Shown in pieces: positions 24,791 to 37,850 of a stretch of 64,000 nucleotides of DNA. The stretch covers positions 434,001-498,000 of the forward strand of contig JAAVTG010000051.1 in the NCBI GenBank assembly GCA_011947345.1, given 5' to 3'. A program made the position numbers and the translations under genes. The notes beneath the pieces were generated by a model. The model was not told the DNA's origin. It searched no databases and was given only the letters and a program-made list of their open reading frames with translations. Numbering within the stretch: position 1 is the stretch's first letter; every line of letters begins with the position of its first letter. Source of the stretch: Phytophthora quininea (Eukaryota > Oomycota > Peronosporomycetes > Peronosporales > Peronosporaceae).

Positions 24791-24952
24791 TGCTTCTGCC
24801 TTGAGGTGAACATGTATGTTCCAAGAAAAGGTTGATAGAATGGTGACGCTTGTTGTTGAGTTTAGCTCGTGTTACAAACATCGCAATCTAAAGGCGGCTC
24901 AAAAGATATTGGGACCGAGCGGTCACTTGTAGTTGTGGCAAGATCTCTGGTC

Positions 24953-27900
24953 ATGTCCAAAGAGTTGATGACTCTCAAGGAATTATTCCTCGCTGCTCAG
25001 CAGGACGATTCCGATGCCGTCAAAGACTATTTGCAGGTGATTTTACTCGACCAGGCAGAGACCAAGTCGGTCGAGTCGATCGTCGAGCCCAAGACCAAGA
25101 ACTCGTTGCTCCATTACGCCTGCGACAATGGTAACTTGGACTTGTGCAAGTTCCTGCTCATGTGCGACGGAGTGGCCGCCGCCTTTTGAACGAAGTCAAC
25201 GCCTTCGGCCATACCCCGCTCTTCTACGCTTCCAGTAGCGGCAAACTTTCCCTAGTCAAGTGGTTGATCTCCAACGGAGCAGACATTGACACGGACTATA
25301 GCGACCGAGCGGATATCGTCCCTCGAGACGGCGATCTCGGCATCTTCACGCCACTGCAGATCGCCTGCTTCAAAGGCCATGAATCGGTGGCCAATTTCTT
25401 GGTCGAATGTAACGCCGAGTTGTCTGGTACTAGACGGAACGGCAAGACTGCCCTACACTTCGCAAGCGCTGAAAATCATCCTGCTATTGTCAAGTTACTG
25501 ATCGAAGCTGGAGCGGATGTCCATGCGTGCGACGATGAAGGCAAGACGCCTGTAGATGTGGCGAATTCAGCCATTCTCCCATTGCTATTGCCTGACGAAT
25601 ATGACGCACATGATCCTGACAGTATTGAGATGGAGACTGGAGCTATCGGAGATGAAGATGACGACGAGTTTGAAGGATCCGAAGACACTAAACGAGCGAT
25701 GGAAGGCATTAAAAATGCGTTTGGAGCGGAGATCGCACGGGCGTTCCGAAGTAAAGCGTGGAAGACCCGCGTCGTGGCGATAACGGATGCAGGAATTTGC
25801 TTTCAGAACGTGTTTAAAGGTTCAAAGTTGGTAAAACTCTTCGATGGGGCATGCTTGATGATGGAGTTGGCACTACAAGATGCGGTCACTCAAGTAGCGT
25901 CGTCTTGCTGTACTATGCTGCTCAAGACGGCGTTTAACGCAGCTATGAGCGAGAAAGAGTTCCATACTAAGCGATTCCACGACGATCGACCAATTATTGC
26001 TCGTATTGCGAACGCACTGTTAATTCGTGGAGCCGGATCGAATGAGAAGGACTCGAGCGAAGCTGTGACGTCGCTTCTGTTTCTAATCTGCAAGAGCGTG
26101 GACATCACAAAGTATTTGACCGCTCAGATCTCGCAGATGATGAGTTGTTCTTCAACAGCGACAGCTGCAAACTCAACTGTTTCATGGCGACATCAACTCG
26201 TGGCGATCAAAATCCTGAACACGATTGGGAGTCAATATCGCATGGACGAGAAGGCGAGTGGCCTTGACTTCGCCAACGCCATGAAGATTAGTATGTTGGC
26301 GCTTGAGAACTCCAGCGTTCATGTCCGTACAGCTTCCATCGATCTACTGGTACAATGTCTTGTTATTCGATGCGAGCAGTCTGAAATGAAGGGAACTCCG
26401 GACGCCATCTACGAACACATGAAGAGCTGGTGCGAGTCGCTTTTCAAAAAGCAGAACCAGCAATTAAAGCCGTCGATCCAAGCGAAGATCAATACGGGAC
26501 TGAAGAACGCTCTACAGAAGAGCAAACGCTTATCTGCACAGCATGATAATTCGGAAGATGTTCGACCGACACTTGGGAACGGGAACTCTGCGCTGTTTGA
26601 CGTCCCTACGGCAGCCTTATCACCACGCAGTAAAACTTCCCAGAAAGAAGACGATCTCCCGTACGCAGAACCCATTCAAGAGCAGCACAAAGAGGCAGCC
26701 GTAGATTTGCTGAGCTGTTTCGGCGAGAAAGCCACTCGCTGTCTGTTTTCCAACGCGTGGGCTCCTCGAGTCGAAGCGTTGAGCTTCGTGCAATATTTGA
26801 TCGAGACTCGGCAATTGTCTTTTGAGAAGCAGCGTGGGAGCTCGATGGTGACTCAACACACGTTGGCGAACGCAATGCAAACGACATTGATGCAGGCTCT
26901 TCAGGACCGAGTGAACTCGGTCTTTGAAGCTGGAATTTCATTACTGATGGAGGTTAGCATCGCCTTTGACAGCGTCGCGGCGTCTCCAGCTGATGTGACA
27001 GTAATGCATGACCTCGTTCGACCGTTGATCCCGCGCTTGCTAGTCAAGTTGGGCGACTCAAAGAGTCGACTACACGTCGCCACTGAAGACGCGCTGCTGC
27101 TTTTATCCCGACAATCGTCCTGCATTGGACCGGCATTTCTGTTGGAAGAGATGATCGCGTGTGACCGCAATTCATCCCCTCAGACCTTGTCAGCTACATA
27201 TCTGACCAACAAGATGGCGTTGGTTTCGAAGCTGATGCTGGAATTTGGTATTCTGGAGAGCTGTGGGGATGATCAAGGTCTACTACCTATCCGAAATGTA
27301 CTGCAACTCGCTCTGCAGGTGTGCGAACATAAAGACCAGAATGTTCGGTTGATGTCGCTGCAAATTGTAGCCGACACGTTGCAAGTCGCTCGCAGTGCAG
27401 CGATGCCATTTCTTGATGCTCTTGCTCGCTCAACGCGACAGAAATTGATCTCAAAGTTGGTTGAGCGAGGCGTCATGGAGTCCGACATGCTCATGGACGA
27501 GGTGGATGACTTTGAAATTCCAGCAGAGCCTCCTCGACCAGGAACGTCTGGCAATAGTCGACCACCAACAGCGTCTGGATCATCGACCAAACACCGACCA
27601 GCTCTTTCAAATCCTTCGCTTTCAGCTGGTGGAGCATCATCTGGAGCAGTATCAAATAGTGCAGCTTCACAGCCGATACAACTTCCGTACGGCACAGCTC
27701 TCACTAATGAGCAAAAGGAGGTGTTTTCACAGATAATCCAGGGTTTTGGTGAAGAATTGGTGCGTTGTTTACTGGATAAGGCCTGGGCACAGCGTGAAAC
27801 CGCAATTCGCGAGGTAGAACGTCAAGTGGTATGTTGTACCAGTGGCAGGGCTGTGACGGAGACAGCGCTGCCGAAAACATTGGAAGCGCTTGGAATGCTC

Positions 27901-29975
27901 GCACGGGTCCTTGAAATTGGACTGAATGATACCGTAGCGAGGGTTTTCCAGTGCACACTGCGGCTCTTCCAGCTGATCGCAACCGATTTCTTACCATTAG
28001 TGGCGTCCGAGCATCAGTACATCGATGAAATCCTGGAGAATGTCGTTGGTCTGGTCTTGCAGAAATTGGGAGATACCAAGCAACGTCTTCGTCAAGACTG
28101 CTTCACTCTCTTGTATTCGATGGCTTCTCTCAGTCACGTTGGCCACGCTCGGATGTGCAAGATGCTCGCTGAAAAGTACCAGCAGCTTTCGACGTCTTCT
28201 ACGTCCGTGGCAGCGTCTCCGTTAATTATCGGAGAGCTGTTGAGGCTGTTCACGCAGTTGATCAGAGAAGCTCCTCCCGGTAGTAATAACCAGCAACCGA
28301 ATTTGACGCTTGTCTTGGCGATCGTCGGCCCAGCTTTGGAGAACAAGCACGTGGACGTCCGCAATGCTGCGATCTCTACTTATTCTACGATCTACGAGGC
28401 CACGAATGGCGGGACGAACGACTCGTACGGTGCAATTGATTTGAATGGTTTCCTGACGCAAGTGAAGCCCTCGATCAGAGAAGCGATCACGCGTACTGTC
28501 GTGCAGATCACCAAGGCTTTACCAACGACTGCGATGGATGAAGACGGGAAAGATTCCTCTCGTCCAGAGATCGATAGCGGCCGAAAGCGACCGCTTGGAG
28601 TGGACACTCACAAGTTGCAGCAGATTTGCACTTTGGAAATTTCAGAGCTGCTAACATCGCCTTCTAGCAGTGTAGCTCAGCGCTGTCTTGGAGTGGATAA
28701 ACTGGTGGATCAGCTCGTAGCTTCTCCGTTTAGTGACCAACTCAAAGGAGCTTGGGAGACGTGCTGTCTGCTATCGAAGCAGCTTATGCTGGAGGCCTCA
28801 GCGCCAGTCTGTTTGGCAGCGTTTGATCTCCTGCAACTGATTGTCGACCCTCCATCAAGTACAGCACAAGGCTACGCTATTCCGTGGGGGAGTGGGGAGT
28901 CCACTTGGTGCTTGGCTCGACCATCCGCAGTGTCGTGCAGCAAAGTGCGAGTGAGAATGTGCGCGTTCGGTCGAAAGTGGGCGACTTGCTGCGCTTGGTC
29001 GCTGCAAAGAGCGTTGTAGGTAAGAACGCCGTCTGCAACGCTATCCTCAGCGCACCGGAACAAAGCGACTTGAGTGGCAGCGCTGGCGAGTCGCTTGGGA
29101 CGAGAAAGATTGCGATCACCAAGTTGCGGTGGCAGTTGTCGCTACGACTGGAACTTCTCTACGAGTTCCTTGCGGCCAGCGATTCTAGCAGCAATACACC
29201 GTCACCGACTGTCTCCGGAAGACGGAAATCCTCTAGCAGGAGTGCGAAGCCTGCGTCGTCGTCTGAGCCGCTTGGGATGGTAAATATTGTCCCGTTCCTT
29301 GGCTCGTGTGTGATGCATCCGAGTCCTCTTGTACGGACGGCTTCCGTGAAGATTATGCGGTTTTTACGATCTACAAGCGACGAAGAGCTGGCAAAGTTTG
29401 TACAGGAAAGTTGCTCCCCAGCGTTGCAGCGACGACTGCAATCTTTGATGGTGCAGGCCGCTCGCTCAGACGATGATGATGGAGGCAACAATGCAGACCA
29501 CTTTGACGCAGACAGGACGACGTGTGTACGTGGCAGTCGCGCTTCACACGTTCGACGAGTTGCAGCGTTGCGACCGCCCCGCTCCGTGCCCGTCGAAGAG
29601 AAGCAGATGATGGTGGACGTCTTCCCTCCGCCCAACTCGGCGCCGGGTAAGAGCCGACGAGGCGTCTCGAACGATGATGACGACGACTCGATGAATGACG
29701 GCAGCTACGTCGTGTCCAGGAACAATGGCGACCAGCAGCAGCACAAGCAGCAGCCCATTTGGCTCGATCAAGCAGCAGCGAGTCTACCCAACAAAAAGGC
29801 GAGCGACGTGTTTGGCGGACTGTCGTTCGATGATGAACCAGAAGTGCCCGCGATGGGTCTGATGGTCGGCGGAGGAGCGGCCGGCCTCATGAAGGCTCGG
29901 CGAAAGAGCGTGCTGAGAGGCAGCAGCAACAACGACGAAGAACTTCTCGAACGAACGCGCTACGGAGTGTACTAA
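24953..29975 (+). CDS. Ankyrin-repeat plus TOG/HEAT-array protein
   Basis: The ATG at 24953 begins three to four ankyrin repeats (LLHYACDNGNLDLCKFLL; GHTPLFYASSSGKLSLVKWLI; GKTALHFASAENHPAIVKLLI). These are followed by an acidic linker and at least three TOG-like modules, each opening with a similar helix (AEIARAFRSKAWKTRVVAI; TRCLFSNAWAPRVEAL; VRCLLDKAWAQRETAI). TOG domains bind tubulin; similar single modules occur in CEP104 and TOGARAM/crescerin of cilia and centrioles, so a role in the zoospore flagellum or cytoskeleton is an inference. Frame breaks in the TTTT run at 25184-25187 and the GGGGG run at 28886-28890 look like missing bases. The C-terminus is low-complexity and rich in acidic residues and Gln/His. 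Confidence 0.85.
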
Positions 29976-30096
29976 GTCGAAGTTCGACTGGATACACTCA
30001 TCTCCATAATCATTTTGTTGATGAAGGGATGGAAACACCTACATCATTAAAGTGATGACGACAGTCAAAAAGCAACCTTGATACCAAACATACTTT

Positions 30097-30117
30097 CATT
30101 CTTCATTTCTCTCTATT
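30097..30117 (+). promoter_or_regulatory. Possible INR-like element upstream of transporter 2
   Basis: A pyrimidine-rich CATTTCTCTCTATT stretch about 25-40 bp before the ATG at 30139 resembles an oomycete initiator. No clear FPR follows it. Confidence 0.25.
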
Positions 30118-30138
30118 GTGCTCAAGCTGCCATACATA

Positions 30139-33100
30139 ATGGAGTCATCTATTGCCTGCGATAGTTGGGAGTCGCTCACGGATCGTGGCGCTGACGAGCT
30201 TCACAAGCACGTTGCATCAAGGATGGCGCCAGCACTAGGACCTATGCCTCTAATGGAAGTACGCTTCAAGAACGTGACTATATCGGCGGAGATTGTGGTC
30301 AAGGACAAGACACAAGTGCAAGTCGAATTACCGACCATCGCCAACGTCATCAAAATGGCTTTCCTACAGCTGAACGCCACAAAGCACGTGGTCAAAAAGG
30401 AGATCCTCCGGGACGTCAGCGGCGTCTTCAAACCCGGCACGATGACGTTGATTCTTGGTCAGCCAGGGTCTGGTAAATCGACACTCATGAAGGTACTGAG
30501 TGGGCGGTTCCCCATTACCAAGAACGTATCGGTGGAAGGCGACGTGACGTACAACGGGGAGTCGCGTGTTGATCTGCACAAGCGACTGCCGCAGCTCGTC
30601 TCCTATGTTAGTCAGAAGGACAACCATCTCCCGACATTAAGTGTCAAGGAGACGCTCGAGTTCGCTCATGCGTGCAGTGGTGGGGGTCTTTCCAAGCGTG
30701 ACGAAAGCCAACTTGTGTATGGAACACCGGAAGAGAACCAAAATGCTTTAAAAGCTGCTCGAGCCATGTACAAGTACCACCCAGACATTATCATCAGACA
30801 ACTCGGTCTCGAGAACTGTCAGAACACTATCGTAGGGGACGCCATGCTTCGAGGCGTATCTGGTGGCGAACGCAAGCGTGTGACGACGGGTGAAATGGCG
30901 TTCGGCAACAAACTCGTGATGATGATGGACGAGATCAGCACGGGTCTTGACAGTGCTGCAACGTTCGACATCATTTCCACGCAAAGGAGTTTGGCCAAAA
31001 CGTTTGGCAAGACTATCGTGATTTCGCTGCTGCAACCTTCGCCTGAAGTGTTTGAGCTGTTCGACGACGTGATCTTGCTGAACGACGGCTATGTGGTGTA
31101 TCACGGCCCTCGTTCCGAGGCGTTGGCATACTTTGAAAGTCTGGGCTTCAAATGCCCTCCCAACCGTGATGTAGCAGACTTCATGTTGGATCTCGGCACC
31201 AACAAGCAGCACCAGTACGAGGTGGGGCGCACTCCAAGAACGGCCAAGGAGTTTGCTGATGTATTCGATCGGTCAGGTGTTCACCAGCGGATCGTGGATG
31301 ACTTTACTACTCCTGTCGGCGAAAAACTGATCGCAGTCAACAAGACTTTCGTTGATCACACCCCGAATTCCATCAGAACTTTGTTTCCGGTGCTGTTACA
31401 CTCGTCTCTCGAGAGCTGAAGATTCTGGTGCAAGACTCGGCGGCAATTAAAAGCCGTGTGCTTGTGGCTTTGGTCCTAGGGTTACTCTACGGCACCGCGT
31501 TCTACCAATTCGACACCATTAACTCCCAAGTCGTCATGGGATTGGCATACACCGCAGTTGACACCCTATCAGTGGCTAAGACGGCAATGATTCCAACGGT
31601 CCTCGCCACGAGAGATGTCATCTACAAGCAGCGAGGAGCCAACTTCTACCGCACCTCATCCTTCGTCATTGCCAGCTCCATCAAGCAAGTCCCAGTCGTT
31701 CTGATGGAGACTCTACTGTTCGGCTCTCTCGTCTACTGGATGTGTGGGTTTGTTGCATCCGTGCAGAGCTACCTACTGTACCAGGTTGTGCTTTTCCTGG
31801 TCAACATGACGTACGCGGCTTGGTTCTTCTTCATCGCGTCTGCCAGTCCCAATATCAACGTCGCCAATCCAATCGCTATGTTGTCGCTGCTGCTACTCGC
31901 GACGTTTTCTGGGTTTCTGATCACTAAAGACTCCATTCCGGATTACTTGTCGTGGATCTACTGGGTCAGTCCGCACGCTTGGGGAATCCATGCTGTCGCT
32001 GTCAACCAATATCGTGATTCGCGGTTTGATGTTTGTGAATATGGAGGGGTGAACTACTGCGATGTATACGGCATGCAGATGGGGAAATACATGCTGAGCA
32101 TGTACGGTGTTCCAGCCGAGAGATACTGGCTCTGGTACGGCCTCGTGTTCTTGGCTGCCGCCTATGTCTTCTTCATGATGCTGTCTTGCTTAGCGCTAGA
32201 GTACTGGCGATACGAAAGCCCCGAAAACATTTCGATTGACGTCGACGACGAAGACCTACTCAAACGAACTTCTGCGACTGCCGACTACGCTCTTGCTGGC
32301 ACACCGAAGGCCGACAGCTCACACAATATTGACATCTCAGTCACTCAATCAGACAAAAACTTTGTTCCAGTTACGCTTGCTTTCAAGGACTTGTGGTATT
32401 CCGTCCCGGATCCTGCAAACTCCAAGCAATCCATCGACCTGCTTAAGGGTGTCAGTGGATTCGCATTACCAGGAACCATCACAGCACTGATGGGATCGTC
32501 AGGTGCTGGCAAAACCACACTCATGGACGTCATCGCTGGGCGAAAGACTGGAGGTAAGACCAGCGGGCAGATTCTGCTCAATGGACACCCTGCCACCGAA
32601 CTCGCCATCCGTCGAGCTACCGGGTACTGCGAGCAGATGGATATCCACTCGGACGCGTCCACATTCCGCGAGGCCTTGACGTTCAGTGCGTTTTTGCGGC
32701 AGGATGCCGACATCCCCGACAGTCAGAAGTACGACTCGGTGAACGAATGTCTCGACCTGCTGGACCTACATCCGATCGCCGACCAGATCATCCGCGGCAG
32801 TTCGACGGAGCAGATGAAGCGACTGACGATCGGCGTGGAGTTGGCAGCCCAGCCGAGTGTGTTGTTCCTGGACGAACCGACGAGCGGGTTGGACGCTCGG
32901 TCGGCCAAGCTGATCATGGACGGCGTTCGCAAGGTGGCGGACACTGGTCGAACGATTGTGTGTACGATTCACCAGCCTTCTGCGGTGGTGTTTCGTGTCT
33001 TCGACAGTCTGCTGTTGTTGAAACGTGGCGGCGAGATGGTGTACTTCGGAGACCTTGGCATCAACGCATCGAAGATGGTCGAGTATTTTGAAGCAATTGA

Positions 33101-34190
33101 TGGTGTCAAGACGTTGGAGATGGACTCCAATCCGGCAACGTGGATGCTGGAGGTGATCGGCGCTGGTGTGGGCAATGATGCCGGTGACAGGACGGATTTT
33201 GTGGCTGCATTCAAAGCGAGCGAGCAGTATCACAATTTGATGGATACGTTGGAACGTGGGGGTATTGGACGGCAATCCCCATCGATTCCAGCGTTGGAGT
33301 TCGGCAAGAAGCGAGCAGCCAGCAACACAATCCAGGCGAAGTTCTTGATCAAGAGGTTCTTCGACATGTACTGGCGGACACCGTCCTACAATCTGACACG
33401 CTTCATCATTTCTCTTGTGCTGGGGGTGGTATTCGGCGTCGCATACGTTGGTGCGGACTACACAACCTACCAAGGTATCAACTCCGGACTTGGAATGGTC
33501 TTCATGACCCAATCCTACGTGACGTTCATTGTCTTCAACAGCGCAGTACCGATTGCAATCCAAGAACGAGCGTCATTCTACCGCGAACGCTCCGCCCAAA
33601 CGTACAATGCGTTCTGGTACTTTGTCGGTGCAACTTTGGTGGAGATTCCGTACTGCTTCGTTCAGACGATGCTATTCATGATCGTCTACTACCCGATGGT
33701 AGGGTTCACCGGAGTCGAGAGTTTCTTGGCCTACTGGGTGAATCTGTCGCTGTTGTTGGTCCTTCAAGCCTACTTTGGTCAGTTCTTGGCGTGCTTGCTA
33801 CCGAGCTTGGAAGTAGCCACCGTGTTTGTCATTCTCGTCAACTACGTATGGATCACGTTCACGGGATTCAATCCTCCGGTGGCGTCCATCCCACAAGGTT
33901 ATCGATGGCTCTATCACTTGACTCCGCACAAGTACACCTTCGCCAGTTTGATTGCGATCGTGTTTGGGGATTGCTTGGAGGAAGGAGGAGGCTCCATCGG
34001 TTGCCAAACTATGGTGGATGCGCCACCAACACTTGCACCGAACATCACGGTGACTCAATACTTGGAAGACGTTTTCTCCGCCAAGCACAGTGAGATTTGG
34101 TCGAACTTTGCTCTCGTCGTGCTGTGGATTGCTTGCTTGAGAGTTGCATCGCTCTTGGCGCTACGTTTCGTCAACCATCAGAAGAAGTAA
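30139..34190 (+). CDS. PDR/ABCG full-size transporter 2
   Basis: The most intact of the five, NBD1-TMD1-NBD2-TMD2, about 1350 residues as usual for the family. The ATG at 30139 gives the full N-terminus (MESSIAC through ELHKHVASRM). NBD1: GQPGSGKST (about 30460), VSGGERKR, MMMDEIST. NBD2: GSSGAGKTT, STEQMKRL, LFLDEPTSGLD. TMD2 ends with RFVNHQKK. A single frame break lies near 31370, between NBD1 and the first membrane helices; one missing base would restore it. TMD1 differs clearly from the other copies (for example FYQFDTINSQVVMGLAYTAVD), so this is the most distinct paralogue. Family members export drugs, plant defence compounds or lipids. Confidence 0.95.
32445..33205 (+). repeat. Conserved 761-bp NBD2 tract, copy in transporter 2
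   Basis: Same length and borders as the tract in transporter 1, with few differences by eye, despite much greater divergence in TMD1 and in the linker before NBD2. Confidence 0.85.
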
Positions 34191-34243
34191 GGAAGGCTGG
34201 GTGAATTACTTGATAAGAAATGGTCGACTCGGTTTCCTTCAAT

Positions 34244-37198
34244 TCAGATCTTGTTGTCATTGACAGGAAGCGACAGCAGATCCACGACCTGGTTCATTTG
34301 AGGTCGCTGAGCTGGATTCGGTTGCAACAGCATCCTCAAAGGGATCGCAAGCCAGCGCTCGTTGCAATCGGGACCTCGCTCAATAATTCGTTGACACTTT
34401 TTGAATGGAAAAGAACAGGCGGTGTCGGCTGGGTCGGATGGTTTGGTGTCGATAGGATCAACTGATGTTGCTGCCACAGATTCAGTGCTTCCCAAAGAGC
34501 ACAACCGAGCATCCAACAATCAGCTTTAGCAGTTATCGGTTGCTCTTTGATAACTTCAGGAGGTGCGTAATTGTAGTTGAAGCAGTCGTGCATATCAGAT
34601 CGGTGCAGGGATTCTTGATCGAAATCCTTCTTCCATGATAAAGACCACTAATCTTGACGTGGACATTGTTATCTCGACATTCCGACTTGTTCTGAAGATA
34701 AATGTCCTCTAAATTGATGTTGAAGTGCGTCAAGCCAAGACTATGCATCGCTGCCAATCCAGATGCAATTTGTCGAAATATGCTCGTTAGATGCCGTTCG
34801 ACAGCAGCATACGAGACTGCTGTCGTGATAAAATTCCTGCGATAATATGCCAACCAAGTCCCGTCGTGAAAATATTCCACTACTACAAAAACTACAGGCC
34901 AACATTCAACCAACAGTCCAGGCTCCGAGAAGAATTGGAACATATGCTTATCCACGAACGATACTTCAGCCACGAATGGTGATCGTAGAGACTTTTGCAT
35001 TGCTGTCGTCTGCATAAAGATATACTCAGCCATCTCTTCAGTCCGGCACGGAATTGTTTGAAGGACGACTCGATTGGTGTTTGGTTTCACCTTTGAGACG
35101 ACTCCGTTGTCAACCATCGTAAGAACCATGTTATGTGGTGGAACAAAGCGTTTACTCCTCTCAAAGTCGAGCCGTGTAAGAAAGCCTGACGGATTGCAGC
35201 AATGCTCGAATAGACGAATATACGCGTCATGTGCTAGGTCTTGACCCCGTAAAAGAGGTCTCTCAACACTGCGCTGGTTGCGTTCCAACATGATCGCCAT
35301 ACGGAGTTCCTCAGAGTACATTGCCTTCCGCTCTTGCTCTTCGTTTTCGAACACTTTCATACGTTCCATCACCTCGACGGCTGATAGCGCTCTGACAGGC
35401 TTGATGGGAGATACAGCAGCCTTCCTCTTGTGAACTCGACGCTGAGATTTTTCTGATGGCAACTCACTCATCGTAGCCTCAACAAGCATAACAAGGGTCA
35501 TAACGGTTTGCCGTACAGCGACGGAAACTCGATCAACTCGACCTAGCAAAACTTTGGGCTCGTACTCTACACGGCGATCTTTAGCATGAGATTTCGACGC
35601 TGCTTTCTCTGACGTATTAGCTGGTTTTGATATTTCAACAGTAATTCCGTTCTCTTCGTCCTTCTTCTTGGCAACTCTGGTTTCTTCGTCTTTTAGTCTT
35701 GATGCGAGAAGTGTCGGCCAACGACTGCGAAACTCACTTTCGATTTCCTCGTGTTGTCTCCTCCACAGTTCCCATTTCCTTCTTCGACACAAGCAGCAAA
35801 ACAACGGGAGATTGTCATTCAAGCGAATATACCGGTGGTGGTGGTTTTCTCCCACTCTTCTTTCGGCATCACGAGACTGTCAGCATTCGAGCCAAAGCCA
35901 CGGCACTTTTCTCGTTCTTGGAAAGCCTGCAGCTGTGCTTCGTGCTCTCTTAGCATCGCAAGCTCGTGATTATTTTTCTTGGCCGAAGTCATCCCATTTC
36001 GAACGCGTGCGAGACTTGCGCCACCAGTAGAGAAGACTGAAGAATTAAGTGTCGCCTCGATATCGTTCTCCGCGTCATTCACCGCTGCTTTCACACCCGA
36101 ATAATGATCTAGCACTTCTTCGATGATGGTAACAAATTCACGAAATTCGCTTATAGTAATAGCGCGAGTATTCGCCGGGTCTTTTTGTTGTAAAGCGACA
36201 CGAACTCAATCATAAATCGCTGCAATTCCGTTGATCCAAGCAGCTCTGCAAGACCTCGCACTCTTTTCGCAAATTTCTGCGGTCGACTACACGAAAAATA
36301 AACATCAGTCAAATTTAACTGCTAGAAAATTCGTACAATACTTACGGCTTCGAAAATACGCCAAACAAGATCTGGAGTAAATGCAGTTTCCCGTACCAGC
36401 TTCATCGATCTCTTTAAACACTTTACGAATATTCTTCTCGTATTTTTCACGGGTGATATTCTCTTGAGCCGCTAACTTTTCAGCAATCTCAGGCTCCAGC
36501 TTCTTCCTCATTTCATTTTTCCGCTCCAACATTTCCGCCTGCATCTGTGGGGTAGTGAGCAGCAAAACCTGTTGTTTCTGCAACTCTGTACTGCAATGAA
36601 TTTTTCCCAGCAAATATTTGGTCAGATCAGACCGAAACAATATTAACATTTGCTGATCCCGCTGCAGTAACTCGACTTTTTCATGATGCTGCTTCCTCGC
36701 TCTTCGAATCGCTCGTCTCTTCGCGTCTCGTTCATTTTCTCGAGCTTTCTGCCACTTTCTCGACTCATCTGCAGTTAATAGCGTCCCCACTTGCCGTTTT
36801 TCACTTGTTTGCTCAATTTCAACCGGAATCAAAAGGTTCAAATAAGAATTCACTACTCGATCGTGAAAAACCTTCTTCTTCTTGTCCTCCTTTGAAGCAT
36901 TCTTCAAATATCTCTTCTCCGCCTCAGCGGACATGAATTTCCTTTTAACCTTCGTTTTGGTAATAAACCTTTCTTCTATTTTGTCCACAATATTCACCAT
37001 ACTTTCCGCCACTGCGACTGCCACTGCGTTGACGGAAAATTCCTCTATAGCGACGACGTTCACATTAGGAATTTCCTCTTCAACTTGTTCTTGACCTTCC
37101 TCGTCTTCCTCCTCTGGCAATTCCCACACAGACTCGCCCGTGATACAATTGGAGAAGTAAATATTCCCATACTCGTCTGCATGCACCTCCCACTTCAT
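34244..37198 (-). CDS. WW domain, EF-hand-like region and pseudokinase domain protein
   Basis: The ATG at 37198 opens a WW domain (KWEVHADEYGNIYFSN...ESVWELP), then a long basic coiled-coil-like stretch, an EF-hand-like loop (FKEIDEAGTG, about 36400), an intron at 36287-36345, a second helical region and a protein-kinase-like domain. The kinase core is degenerate: HFNINLEDIYL stands where HRDxxxxN is expected and SGL where DFG is expected, while the APPEV and ADCWMLGCALWE motifs of the C-lobe remain. It is therefore probably a pseudokinase acting as a scaffold. Frame breaks near 36399, 36180, 35845, 34611 and 34400 are mostly in A or C runs. It converges on transporter 2 with about 50 bp between them. 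Confidence 0.75.
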
Positions 37199-37253
37199 CC
37201 TGCCTTGTAACAACGAGATAAAAAAATAAACGGGACGTTACACGTGGCAGATT

Positions 37254-37785
37254 ATGAGCCCCCCGTGTTTACGCTGCTCTCCTTCCTCTTCGTCGGGGCT
37301 TTATGGGGGTGTACCAACCCTCTAATTAAGAGAGGCAGCTCCTCCGACGCCATGTACACTCGCCAGAGCAACAGTCTCAAGGAGTTCGCCAAGCAGACGG
37401 TCCACCTGGTCAAGAACTGGCAGTTGGTGATGCCCTTCGCTCTCAACCAGAGCGGATCGGTCGTCTACGTGTATCTCCTCGGCTCAGCAGGTAAAATATT
37501 TACCCTATCGAGTTTTCCATAAACTTTTTACTTACTTTATTATTATATTGTTTTAGAGATCTCGAACGCCGTGCCAATCTGTAACTCGCTGACGTTCGTC
37601 TTCACGGCGATTACAAGTCGTCTGCTGGGGAGAAGCCTCAACGCCCGCTCTGTAAGACGCCATGCTAATCATTAACTTATTTGTGGTGTCTAATTTATTC
37701 CAATGTTGCTTTTTCCTTAGCTACGTACACGGGTATGCTGTTGATTCTGCTGGGGGTGGCTATCTGCTTCGATAGTAAGCAGTAA
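37254..37785 (+). CDS. TMEM234-family small membrane protein
   Basis: Short multi-span protein of the TMEM234 family (PF10639, related to the drug/metabolite transporter fold). Signatures are VGALWGCTNPLIKRG near the start and ISNAVPICNSLTFVFTAI after the first intron. Introns at 37490-37556 and 37652-37720 have GT-AG ends. The splice phases agree only if one base is missing from the GGGG run at 37627-37630, and the ATG at 37254 joins the frame only if one C is missing from the run at 37259-37264; otherwise a GTG at 37244 is the only start. About 130 residues, as usual for the family. Molecular function unknown. Confidence 0.8.
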
Positions 37786-37850
37786 AATGCACTCAAAATG
37801 ACACGTCTCTTCCCATAAGCCACTCGACAAAAACCGGTGGCGATAAATCA

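Noticed and set aside
32766..33563. A long minus-strand open frame (265 codons) antisense to NBD2 of transporter 2, with counterparts in all other copies
   Set aside because: It recurs only because the underlying NBD2 DNA is almost the same in every copy. Its translation has no domain features, and the sense strand is clearly the coding one.
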